This document shows positions 21,398 through 33,200 of a stretch of DNA of 64,000 nt, in pieces. The DNA lies in contig NC_058161.1 in assembly GCF_020080835.1 (NCBI RefSeq), positions 18,961,603 through 19,025,602 of the forward strand. Direction: 5' to 3'. This stretch comes from Cotesia glomerata. Its lineage: Eukaryota > Arthropoda > Insecta > Hymenoptera > Braconidae. Each line of letters starts with the position of its first letter. The stretch's first letter is position 1. Both the position numbers and the translations under genes were made by a program. The notes beneath the pieces were generated by a model, which saw only the letters and a list, made by a program, of their open reading frames with translations, was not told the DNA's origin and did not search any database.

Positions 21398-22152
21398 TAA
21401 AAACAACTGTGTTAAAAATCAACTGTTCGATATTAAATTGGATTAATACCTTTATAGGCGATGAACTTCTAATGTGTAAAAATACCGTCGTTAACAATAC
21501 TTGTTTTGTGGATTTTACTATCTGAGATGGTATTTAGATATGTAAAAATCAAGATGATAAACATGAAAATTTGAATATTGTAGTCAATACAATCATAAGA
21601 TGATAAGTTTTAAAAAGAAGCGATCGTACGCGATTATAAATAAGATATTATTTACATTTACCATAAAAATTAGTAAAATTTATCATTCTTACAATAAATA
21701 CTTTACAGTAAAGATAAACACTGAACGTTTTCATTTAACACTAAACAATTAAATGTGAAGCTCATGCTTTCTTACAACTCTTATATCAAAAATCTTATCT
21801 ACACAAGACCAACAGCTAAATTATATTTTGAAATAATACAATTTTTTATTAATATAATTCTACTATTTCTACAACTTAATGAAAATTATAAAAACGTAAA
21901 AAAAAAAATTCTTTTCGGGAATCGAGGTACTATATAGTACCAAATGAACTTCAGACAAATCAGGTATGAATAAAAGTCATTTGTAAGTAATTTGAAAATA
22001 TTTTGTTATCGATTTATAGATCGTTATTACATAACTATGTTTAATAATTTATCAATGATATTTACAGGCCATTAAGTGCATTAATAGCTGGTCTAAATAA
22101 GGTAATATTACCCTTAACTATTTAATATTTTTTCCAGTAATTACTTTTAATA
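21398..22152. other. Spacer
   Basis: AT-rich; short inverted phrases AACACT...AGTGTT type only. A 60-codon open frame at 21755 is not convincing. Confidence 0.35.
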
Positions 22153-22423
22153 CACTGATAGAAAGATTTATTTGTATTAAAAAATAATTGTTAATAGTTA
22201 ATAAATAATTTATTAGAGACCACTTTTTGGTATTAAACAAATATTTCTTAGTATTTAAAATGATTTATTTGTATTTAATAAATCTGATATTCATTTATTA
22301 AATATTAATAAATCTTTTTAAATACTAAGAAATATTTATTAAGGACTAACAAGTGGTCTCTAATAAATGATTTGTTAAATATTAACAAATATTTTTAACT
22401 ATAAACAAATCCTTCTATCAGTG
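22153..22423. mobile_element. 271-bp MITE with CACTGATAGAAAG ends
   Basis: The ends CACTGATAGAAAGATTT and AAATCCTTCTATCAGTG are inverted, and the arms stay complementary inward (AATAATTTATTAGAGACCAC against GTGGTCTCTAATAAATGATT). TA precedes the left end. A Tc1/mariner-like MITE is the likely class (inference). Confidence 0.75.
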
Positions 22424-22479
22424 ATTTTATAAAATTTTTATAAAATTCGTAAAATCTATCTACTAAGACTGAAAAAAAA

Positions 22480-22715
22480 TTTGACATACACAATGACGCA
22501 CACCAAGTACGTTCCAAAATTATTTCTTTAATTTTTAAATTTAAAACAAAATGTTTTTTAATTTCCGAAATTTATATACAATCATATCAGTTACTTGGAT
22601 TTTTTAATATTTTGATTTTATATCTTTTTGTAAAGAAAAAAAAATTTTTTTTTCTTATAAGTCTTATGAACGTAGACTTGGCGCGATTTTTTACAGTGAA
22701 GCTGTTTTTGTTCGG
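22480..22715 (+). repeat. Dispersed repeat family F, copy 3
   Basis: Contains ACGCACACCAAGTACGTTCC, CTTATGAACGTAGACTTGG and CAGTGAAGCTGTTTTTGTTC as in copies 1 and 2. Confidence 0.6.
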
Positions 22716-23181
22716 ATTTTAGTATTTTTTGTAATTATAATAAAAATTGACAATTGGTATCAACTTAAATCTCGCGTTGGCTGCATTTTTTATAACAAAC
22801 TATCCTCTTGAAGCTACATTTTATGTAGAAATAATTCTAGCGCACCCTGGCGGGTGTAGGTGCAAGCTGTGAAATATCTTTTTCTAACTGTAGTTTCCTA
22901 TCTATAGAAGGATTACCATGGATTCTCGAATTATTTAGTCTGTGGCATGTCACTTACTCCATAAGAAAAAAGTCAGGATCTAAAAATCTGGGTCGCTATA
23001 GTTTGTGCCAGTGAATTTAATTAATTTTAAATAGAATTTATTATTTTCAAAGACCATTATTAATTAATATTGATAATATAACATATAACGTATTATTATA
23101 GAGTATCATTGAAGAAAAAAAAGGTCTGTAGAATGAATAAAATTTTGCAACCTGAAAATATCGTTCTGCTTACGGTAATCA
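22716..23181. other. Spacer with slightly GC-rich patch
   Basis: Around 22835-22880 GCGCACCCTGGCGGGTGTAGG forms a small imperfect hairpin. No gene seen. Confidence 0.35.
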
Positions 23182-23347
23182 CACTCGGTAGTCTGGCGCT
23201 TCGTTTACAACGGATTTGAACGGAACTTGGCGCCAGATTCTACCGAATCTGTGGACACTCGGTAGTCTGGCGCTTCGTTTACAACGGATTTGAACGGAAC
23301 TTGGCGCCAGATTCTACCGAATCTGTGGATTCTACCGAATCTGTGGA
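23182..23347 (+). repeat. Tandem duplication of a 74-bp palindromic unit
   Basis: CACTCGGTAGTCTGGCGC starts at 23182 and 23256. Each unit ends GCGCCAGATTCTACCGA, the imperfect inverse of its start, so each can fold on itself. A last 18-bp piece (GATTCTACCGAATCTGTG) is repeated once more. It adjoins Helitron copy H3. Confidence 0.85.
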
Positions 23348-24048
23348 TATACAAAATATATGAAAAACTGATGTGGGTACTCAAATGAAAGGTCTCGATG
23401 AGTGTAATGTCAGGGTGAGCTTATATCTTGGAAATTGTCAATATTTCACAAGATAGAAGGTCATTTCTTAAATATTGACGTTTTTAAAGATATAAGCTCA
23501 TTTCGATGTTACACTCATCGAGACCTTTAATTTGAATACTCACATGTATTTTTTATATATACATATATATAATATATATAAATATATAAAATATATAAAA
23601 AATTGATGTGGGTACTCAAATGAAAGGTTTCAATAAGTGTAACGTCGGGATGAGCTCATATCTTTAAAAATGTCAATAGTTCACAAGATAGAAGAACATT
23701 TTTTAATTATTGATATTTTTAAAGATATAAGCTCATCACAATGCTACACTCTTCAAGAGCTTTCATTTGAGTACTCACATGCATTATGATATATTTTTCA
23801 TATATACATATATATAATATATAAAAATATATGAAAAATTGATTTAGGTACTCAAATGAAAGGTCTCGATGAGTGTAATGTCGGGAAGAGCTTATATCTT
23901 TAAAAATGTCAATAATTTACAAGATAGAAGGTAATTTCTTAATTATTGATATTTTTAAAAATATAAGCTCATTTCGATGTTACACTCATCAGGAGCTTTC
24001 ATTTGAGCACTCACATGCACTTTTGATATATTTTTCATAAATACATAT

Positions 24049-25777
24049 TGTAACGGGGTGGTTAGCCCTGTCCAATTGGTCACTCCTTTCCTCTTTGAAA
24101 AGGGCGCCACTGGGATTTTATACTCGGTGTCCCAGAAACCGGGGAGCATGAGAAGGAAAGATCGGGTCGTGAGAAGTTGAGAAAGGCTGTAAAATTAATG
24201 CTGACAAACAATTATTAACAATTGAATTATTTATTCAATATAAACAATTTAATTCTAACAAAATTCCTTAACAATATTGCCCTTAAAATTAACCTATCAA
24301 TCACTTAATTGTAATACGCAGGCACTTGCCAAAACTTACAACTGAATATCATTAAATTCTTTTAAACATAGACCATTACGCATCTATCTTCTTAATTTCC
24401 TAATTCACTTTTAGACCATTATGCATCTATCTTCAATTTTCTAATTCAATCATAGACCATTACGCATCTAGATTCTTAATTTCTTAGACCCTCGTCCAAC
24501 TGACGGAATAACAAACGACATAATTTACCCAATAAAATTGAATCTCAAAACTTCGCATTTTCCAAAATTACCAAATTTACGCATAACAATTACTTAACAC
24601 AAATTCCGACCTTCGATTTCAATTCATTAAATTCATTAATACATCTTCTTAACTAAATTCATTTCCAACTTACTTAACCAAATTTTCTACTAAAGTTATC
24701 AATCAATTTATTCTACTAAACCCACTGATTTATTTCATTTCTTGATCTCCACTAAATAATCTTTAACAAAATTCACTACATAATTTTCTTAACAAGTTCG
24801 GTAATCATTTTCTTAATTCACTAAATTTCTCAATAAATACATCCGCTAAATTAACTAAATTAATTAAATTTAGCCCACCGGCCTAAATTTAATTTAACAC
24901 AATTTCTTAAATCCAACTACTGTAATTCTAAAGCGTCTCAACAAAATTTACAACCGTAGAACATTATAGAATGACCTTCACTAACTTAATTACGCATTTT
25001 CATTTCTTATTCAAACTTTGTCTTGAAAATTCTTAACTAAAATTAATTTATTATAGCCAACAGGCCTATAATAAATTACTAATAAATTCTCTACCAATAA
25101 ATTAACAATTAATCAATTAAATATAAAAGTTCAGCGACAAAACTAACTACTTGACCTTGACAATAAAAACTAAAGTACGAATTCGCTAATATGAAAATGA
25201 CCGCTCGAGAAATTAAATTTAATTATTTCAGCCTCTTAATTAAATCAATAATCAAATCTGGTCTACAATAATCGAAAACACCTGGAGACTCCAAATTATT
25301 GTTTTATTCAACGACGACTGATACTCCGGTCCAACTTGGCGGGCTTAGCTGCTTGGCGTCTTGTCGTCTCGAACCAGGGTGCGGCAGGGTTGTCCAATTC
25401 CAAAAAAGCCCCGATAACTTCCTCTGCAGTTGCTCTTTATTCTCGACGTCCAAATTTGCACTCTATTGACTTAAACTGATCTCAACAAGGTCACTGATTC
25501 ACAGGGGCAAAAGGCCACTGGCTTCCAGAAGGGAAAAAAAGCCTCGATGTCTCTCCCGTCGGCTCTTTTATAACCCTCCAACTCCGGCTCTCGAACTTTC
25601 ATATTGTTATGCCCCGCTTTATTTTACGGGGACAGTATTGGGGACTTTCGATTAGCACGCCCGGTGACAAGTCGAAACTACTTGTCAAAAATCGAAAGGT
25701 AAGGGAAAGCCCTGACCTACCGTGCGTTAATTAAGTGGTCGATAATGACCCCGGGAAGTTCGATTTTCCCTGTTACA
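24049..25777 (-). mobile_element. Solo LTR, about 1.73 kb
   Basis: On the minus strand it begins TGTAACAGGG and ends CCCCGTTACA, flanked by ATAT on both sides. A TATAAAAG box stands at 25572-25565 in the minus sense, about 200 bases from the LTR start, as in a U3 region. No primer-binding site, gag or pol sequence adjoins either end, so an internal region was lost by recombination. The LTR is unusually long. Superfamily uncertain; TGTAAC...GTTACA termini with short duplications suit a Gypsy-type element. It interrupts H3. Confidence 0.65.
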
Positions 25778-25974
25778 ATATATATAATATATATAAATAT
25801 ATAAAATATATGAGAAAATGATGTGGGTACTTAAATGAAAGGTCTTGATGAGTGTAACATCGGAGCGAGCTTATATCTTTAAAAATGTCAATATTTCACA
25901 AGATACCAGGTCATTTCTTTATTATGTATCTAGAGATAGAGTATTTTTCAATACAGTCTAATTACTTATCACAA

Positions 25975-26726
25975 TTGTTTGATTTTATATTTCGAAGTGT
26001 ATGGTTTTTAATACAATTTTAATAACAATAATATTATGTATTTGATATTAATGAATCTGGTCCCAGCAAGATTATGAGGAAGTTAAACTGGCGTGGAGTT
26101 AGTTTTGGTGGTTGTCTGGAGATGACCGCTGGAGGGAGGTTGACTTCCAACCGTGCGAAGCTGGCTTCGGGAGGTGAAAAGGAGTTCTGGATGAACTCGT
26201 GGACTCGGTTTCGAGTAATTGTTTACTCGTACACTCGTTTGCTCGTACACTCGTTCGCTCGTTCGCTCGTTCGCTCGTTCGTTCGTTTCAAATATGATCT
26301 GTAAATCGAAGTGAACAATGTAGCTTGTTGTGAGTTTGAATGAAGATTGCGAGAGATTGACAGTGGATAGATTGTGGAGAGATAGTGGACTGTATGATCG
26401 AGTGATGATTTGAATTTGAGATTCAGATTTCGAAGGTTTGCATTGATTGGATGAAATTTATGCGGAGTAAAAGAGTGAAAAGAACTCGGTTTGAATGATT
26501 GTTTTGTGTAGATTATGTAATATTTTAATTCTCAATAATTGTGTGAATTTTATGTATGTAATGGGATGCAACTCAAGAAGGGCTCAAAATAACACTGCAC
26601 ATGAATAGTTTGAGAACTTGCTCGTGAAGTCTACTGAATAATTTCAAAAAAATTAGTAAATATTATAAAAAATGAAATAATTGATCAATTGTGAAATTAG
26701 CTAAGAATTGAACAACAATTATAATT
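25975..26726. other. Unassigned insert with GC-richer part in Helitron copy H3
   Basis: The Helitron family text breaks near 25975 and resumes near 26848. The insert holds a moderately GC-rich part (26060-26470) with GGAGGGAGGTTGACTTCC, and a CTCG/TTCG-rich tetranucleotide tract at 26222-26287. A 76-codon frame at 26074 has no recognisable domain. Origin unknown. Confidence 0.4.
26222..26287 (+). repeat. Degenerate (CTCGTTCG)n tract
   Basis: Eight-base periodic tract, ACTCGTTT/GCTCGTTC variants becoming pure (CGTT) at the end. Confidence 0.85.
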
Positions 26727-26832
26727 AAAAAAAAGTATTGAGACAAAGGAAAAAGTATTGAAAAGAATTGGTTTTCTAGTCAATCCAATTCTTTTCAATA
26801 CTTTTTTCTTTGTCTCAATACTTTTTTTTATT
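26727..26832. repeat. Palindrome P, full copy (about 106 bp)
   Basis: Near-perfect hairpin: arms AAGTATTGAGACAAAGGAAA and CTTTTTTCTTTGTCTCAATACTT in inverse sense, with AAGTATTGAAAAGAATTGG inside, meeting at TTTTCTAG/TCAATCC. Shares its sequence with 13927-14014. Confidence 0.8.
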
Positions 26833-27357
26833 CAGGGAATAAATAAACTATTGATGAGAATGATATGAAACTTTTAAAGGGCACTTATTCACCTTTGCAA
26901 TGACACTAAATTCCTCTAAAAAAACCGATTTTATCATATGACTATCCTGGACACAAAACCCTTGTTAAAAAAAGATTTGAAGATTCACTCCAGGTAACTG
27001 TATATCTATATATAACAATTATCTCAATTTTTTTTTGATCTTTTTAAATCTTTTTTTTTAATAAGGAAATTTTTTTTATCCTCTGAATAATATAGTCTAT
27101 TAAATTATGAAAAAAATTCGACTTAAAAAAATTAAGATATAAATTTTTAGAATTTATTTATTAATAAAACTAAAAAATTACAAATGTTAAATTTGTAACA
27201 AATAAATTATAAAAAAAAATTGTCATATAAAAATTAAAAAAAATAAAAAATTTAATTTTTTTATTAAATAAGTAAAAAAAATTCTAAAATTTCTGCTAAT
27301 TAAACTGTCACAAAATTAAGAACTTTCAAATTTAAGCGCCAAAAAAAATTCTTACCT

Positions 27358-27394
27358 TGCGCATGCGCAGTCAAAAAATCCTTCTGCGCAGGCG
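27358..27394. promoter_or_regulatory. NRF-1/Ewg-type motifs upstream of CNNM
   Basis: TGCGCATGCGCA at 27358-27369 is a perfect palindrome and fits the NRF-1 consensus YGCGCAYGCGCR (Drosophila homologue Ewg). A related TGCGCAGGCGC follows at 27384-27394. They lie about 370 bp before the CNNM ATG in a locally GC-richer stretch. GTTCAGTGG at 27544-27552 holds an arthropod initiator core. Binding is inference. Confidence 0.45.
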
Positions 27395-27747
27395 CTAAAA
27401 ATTCAAGGTCGCCGGAGAAATTACAGCGCGTATGGAATCTAATAAAAAATACAGGAAAACAGCAACAAACTATAGATATACAACTCACACTCAACTTGAC
27501 TAACACCAACAATCACAAGATAGAAAGCAAGAGCAAGAGCAGCGTTCAGTGGACGGTGCACGGTGGCCAGTACTGGCTTCGTAGAGTAGAGGTAGAGACG
27601 ATCATTAAAAACATTCATATCACTATTATTATTATTTCTTAATTTATCATTATTATTATTATAATTATTAAAATTATTATTATCCCACAGATATTTCCGT
27701 TCCCGTAAAATTTCCACTTCACACGTTCGCACACGGCATTCGGTCGC

Positions 27748-30231
27748 ATGATGGCGCAACATGTAGGTCGTTCACGTAAATCGCCGGCTTTTTTATTAAT
27801 TATTCTCTTTATTATTAACTCAACAACAATTATTGACTCCTCTGCACTGCCAACAATTAATGGCGACAACACTAAGTCGGTAATTAATTCTGTTAAATTA
27901 ATAACTAGTGATTATTATCAGGATATAATTGTTAATAATAAAAGTAACAATAATACAATAATTAAAAGTGATAGTTATAGTTCAAGTGTTGGTGCTGATG
28001 CTGGTGAGAGTGATCAAGATGCTGGTAAAAAATATTATTTATTAACAACTGGTGTTAATTTAAATAAATTAAAACATATTAAGTGGACTCCTGACAAAAC
28101 ATATTGTGATATTAATATTAATAATAATAATATTAGTGGTAATATTAATAATTATGCTATAAATATTTGGAGTGACAGTGAAGGTACTAGTGCCATTTTT
28201 GAGTTTTATAAAATTTTGGAGGTTACTAGGATTTATTTGTGTCAATTAGACACTAATTTTGAAGGAGATGAACTGCTCCAGGGAAAATGGAGACCAGTTG
28301 AGGACCTGCTGGTTCATTTGTAAGTATTATACAAGTCAAGTATTGATTGTTATTTTTTTTTTTTGGACCGATAGGGTATTTTGTGGCGGGAACTTTGACG
28401 GAATTTTTGATGACATTTAAGTTAGCTTGACAATAATTTTATTTAAGAAAAAAAATAGTAACCTTGCAGTCACTATGTGACTGCAGTAAATTGTGGACTA
28501 TAATGAAATTTTGAACTACTTTTGTGAAATTGCACTGTATTTTCTTAAATATTGACGATTTTAAAGATATAAGCTCATCAAGATGTTATATTATACTCAT
28601 CAAGAGCTTTCATTTGAGTACCCACATGCATTTTTGATATATTTTTCATATATACATATATATAATATATATAAATATATAAAATATATGAAAAATTGAT
28701 GTGGGTACTCAAATAAAAGGTCTCGATGAGTGTAACATCAAGATGAGCTTATATCTTTAAAAATGTCAACAGTTCAAAAGATACAAGATCGTTTCTTAAT
28801 TCTTAACATTTTTGAAGATATAAGCTCATCCTGATGTTTCACTCGTCAAGAGCTTTCATTTGAATACCCACTTGCATTTTTGATATATATTTTTCATATA
28901 TACATATATATAATATATATAAATATATAAAATATATGAAAAATTGATGTAAGTACTCAAATAAAAGGTCTCGATGAGTGTAACATCAGGATGAGCTATT
29001 ATCTTTAAAAATGTCAGTAGTTCACAAAATAAAAGGTCATTTCCTAAATATTGACATTTCTTAAAATATAAGCACATCCTGATGTTATACTCATCAAGAG
29101 CTTTCATTTGAATACCCACTTGCATTTTTGATATATTTTTCATATATACATATATGGACACTATTATGCATTAATGTGTTAAGTGCTATGGAAATCCTAT
29201 GTACTTAACACACTATTGCATAACAGAGTCCATATATAATATATATGAATAAATGAAAAATTAATGTGGGTACTCAAATGGAAGGTCTTGACAAGTGTAG
29301 TGTCGGGATGAGCTTATATTTTAAAAAATGTCAGTAATTAAGAAATGACCTTGTATCTTGTGAACTATTGACATTTTTAAAGATATAAGCTCATCCTGAT
29401 GTTACACTCATCAAGAGCTTTCATTTGAGTAGCCACTTGTATTTTTTATATATTTTTCATATATACATATATATAATATGTATAAATATATGAAAAATTG
29501 ATGTGGGTACTCAAATGAAAGGTCTCGATGAGTGTAAGATCAGGATGAGCTTATATCTTCAAAAATGTCAATAGTTCACAAGATAGAAGGTCATTTTTTA
29601 AGATATAAGCTCATCCTGATGTTACATTCATTAAGACCTTTCATTTGAATACCCACATGCATTTTTGATATATTTTTCATGTACACATATATGTAATATG
29701 TATAAATATATGAAAAGTTGATGTGGGTACTCAAATGAAAGCTTTTAATGAGCGTAACATCGGGATGAGCTTATATCTTTAAAAATGTCAATAGTTCACA
29801 AGATACAAGGTCATTTCTTAATTATTTACATTTTTTAAGATATAAACTCATCCTGATGTTCCACTCATTAAGAGCTTTCATTTGAATACCTACATGCATT
29901 TTTGATATATTTTTCATATATACATATATATATCATACATATAAATATATGAAAAATTGATGTGGATACTCAAATGAAAGGTCTTGATAAGTGTAACATC
30001 GGGATGAGCTTATATCTTTAAAAATATCCATATTTCACGAGATACAAGGTCATTTTTTAATTATGTATCTAGTGATAGAGCATTTTTAAATGCAGCCAAA
30101 TACTTATCATCATATATTGACTACTGGTGAAAATGATATTAAATTTTAATAATTTTTGTAACAAATAAATTATGGCAAAAAAAAATTTTTTTTTTAAATT
30201 GACATGTAGAAATTCTAAAAAATAAAAACTG

Positions 30232-30298
<67 letters not shown>

Positions 30299-33200
30299 TT
30301 GAAACAAATTGGTTAAAGAAAATTAAAAAATTGTAAAGTCACAGCTAAATTTAATGTCATTAATATATTTGTTACAAAAATTTTTAAAATAATCAAATTG
30401 CTAAATTAATTTTCATGAATTTTTTTTTTTCAAAACGGGGAGATTTTTTATTTTTAAATTGAACATTTAGTAATTTTTAGTTTTTTTTTAATAAATTAGA
30501 GTTAGAAAAAACTTACTCAAACAATTTTATGAAAATTAAATTAGATATTTAATAATTAACATAATTTTTGTAACAATTAAATTATAGTAAAAAAATTGAC
30601 GCAGAAATTTTAAAAAATTAATAATGCAGCTTTTTAAAAATAATAAAATTAAAAAATTGTCAAGTGAATGATAACTTTAATGTCATTGAAAAATTCCATC
30701 TTTAGAACCTCTAAAAAATTATAAATGAGATTTTTTATGCGATACTAAAATTAAAAGACATTTATCAATTTTTCGGATTTTTATAACCTTGAAATTTTTC
30801 TGAAAAAATTCCAAATTTAGAAATTTAAAAAATTTATTTGTGCAAATTTTTTAAGTGTTTTTTTTTTTAATAATTAATTTTATCTAATTTTTGGTTTTAT
30901 TTTATTTTACAAAGAATTTTTTTAAGTAAATAATTACAAAAAAAATTTTTATGAATAAAAGATTTTTTTTTTTTAGTATTTATTAAGCAAAATCTAAAAT
31001 TGTTAGACGTCTGCTAATTTATTATAATCTTAATTCACAAATCTTGGAGATGTTTTACGACATTAGATGTGTAATTGAAGAAATGATCTTGATTATATAC
31101 ACCGGAAAAGTTAAATTTAAGTGATACTGAAAATAGCAGACATCCGTTAATTTTTCTGTTTTGACTCATCAAGTTAAATATCATCAAATTAAATTAGTTG
31201 AATTTAACAAAATTAAAGATAAAAATTGAGTTTAAAAATTCTTAAAAAAATTTTTTTTTTTATTAATTTATTAATTTTTATTAAAAAAAAAAAAATCATT
31301 AATTCTTATTGAAAAAAAATTTATTATTAATTACATTCAAATTTATTTTTTTCAAGTTATTATCTTAACTCAAAAAAAAAAACCCCAAAATATTTTAATT
31401 AAAACTTTTTTCAAAATAAAATTATCAAAATAATATAAATTTCACTAAAAAAAAAAAATTGTATTTAAATATCATAAATTATTTTTTAAATTAAAAAAAA
31501 ATGAAATTTTAAATTATTTAAATTTAAAAAAACAAATATAATATTAAAAAAATATAATATTGAAAAAAATGCAATCTTAAAAAAAACACATCATATAAAA
31601 AAAAAATATCATTTAAAAGAAAATTTATTAATTTATTATTAATTACATTAAAATTTATTTGTCTCAAATTATTGTCTTAACTCATAAAAAAACCCCTGAA
31701 ATATGTTAATTAAAAATTTTTTAAAAATAAAATTATCAAAATAAAATAAATTTCATTAAAGAAAAAAAAATTGTATTTAAATATCATAAATTATTTTTTA
31801 AACTTAAAAAAAAAAAATAAAATTTCAAATTATTTAAAATTAAAAAAAAAATGCAATGTTAAAAAAAGAAAATAACATTAAATAAAAAATATAATATTAA
31901 ACAAAAAAATATAATATTAAAAGAAAAATGTAACATTAAAAAAAAAATGTAATTTAAAAAAATAAAATATATTGAAAAAAAATTTTTTAATTTACATAAA
32001 TGAAAAAAAAACTAAAATTTGAAAATATTAGAATTGTTTATCAATATATATTATTATTATTTATTTATTATTATAATGAATGTAAGCTTGAGAAGTCACG
32101 ACAAAGTAATATTTTCAGATAGTTATTAATTTATTAAGTAAAAATGTTGGCGTTGGTATCGGGAATAGCCGGTGAGATGTAGGCCACGATATCTATTTTT
32201 ACTTACTCAAGACTTAACTTATTCATGTTTGGACCATACTAACTAACTTACCTAAATTATTTATTTACGTACATAAATTAAATATATATATCTACATTTG
32301 TATAAAGGACTTAAGTCTTTATTTACATTTCAAAAAATATTCTCTTGTGATCAAAAACGTAAACAGTTTTAATTATAAACCGATCGCACTCTTGTAATTA
32401 CGCATTTGTTATTTTTATTTTTCAACAATTTATTTCATAAATTGTACTGTAGTATTTCTTTTTTCACAGTACTCAGTTATCAAATTAACATATGACTCAT
32501 TGTATCTGGTCGGCGACCTCATGTCCAGTATCGTTAACTATACTTCACTGTAATTAATAACAAAAATTTTAATCACATGTAATTAAGTGACACATTTTTT
32601 TTTTGGACTGATTAATTTTGTTCTAGCTTCTTAAAACATTTTTTTAAGATTTTCTAATTTTATATTTTTATTTTCGAGGTCTAATAATGATAATGGGCGT
32701 AAATTGATAATTATAGAGTGTATAGATTACAATTTTTTTTTATATAATATTTTATATTGTAATATAAATTTATATATTTTTATAAAAAATTATATAATTA
32801 ATAAAAATTGTATAAATTTATAAAATTTATAAATAAATTTAAATATTGCTAAAATTTATGTAAACTTTTTTATGTTTGATTTATAAACAATGATAGATAA
32901 TTTTATAAAATTTTATTATCTTAAAAATTGATAAATAAATTCACGTAATTTTTTATTAAAATTTTACATAATCATATAAAATCATACAGAATTAATTGAT
33001 GTAAAAAAAAAATTATTTATTATATATCTTATTTCTCAAAAAATTATTTTTGACACTAAAATATTTTTTAATTTTATTTCAAACTTTAAAATTAAAATAC
33101 TATGTTAAATTTTATATTTTTGATTGAAGAAAAATATGAAAAAATAAAAATACTTTTGAGAAGAATATTATAAAAAATTTTGTATAAAAATATGTAACGC

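Larger units (their letters stand above)
23342..26990 (-). mobile_element. Helitron-like element, copy H3 (interrupted)
   Basis: Palindromic units run from 23342 to 24048 and resume at 25778-25930. The segment leading to the family 5' end resumes near 26848 (TATTGATGAGAATGATATGAAAC ... ATCATATGACTATCCTGGAC). The terminal TCTATATTATTAAGAG is not preserved. It is split by a solo LTR and by an 870-bp block of different character. Confidence 0.6.

Noticed and set aside
24049..25777. Complete LTR retrotransposon
   Set aside because: Only one LTR-like unit is present, with no internal coding region or primer-binding site beside either end; called a solo LTR.
26074..26304. 76-codon frame in the GC-richer insert
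   Set aside because: Its second half is the tetranucleotide tract (repeated SFARS-type residues) and the first half matches nothing recognisable.
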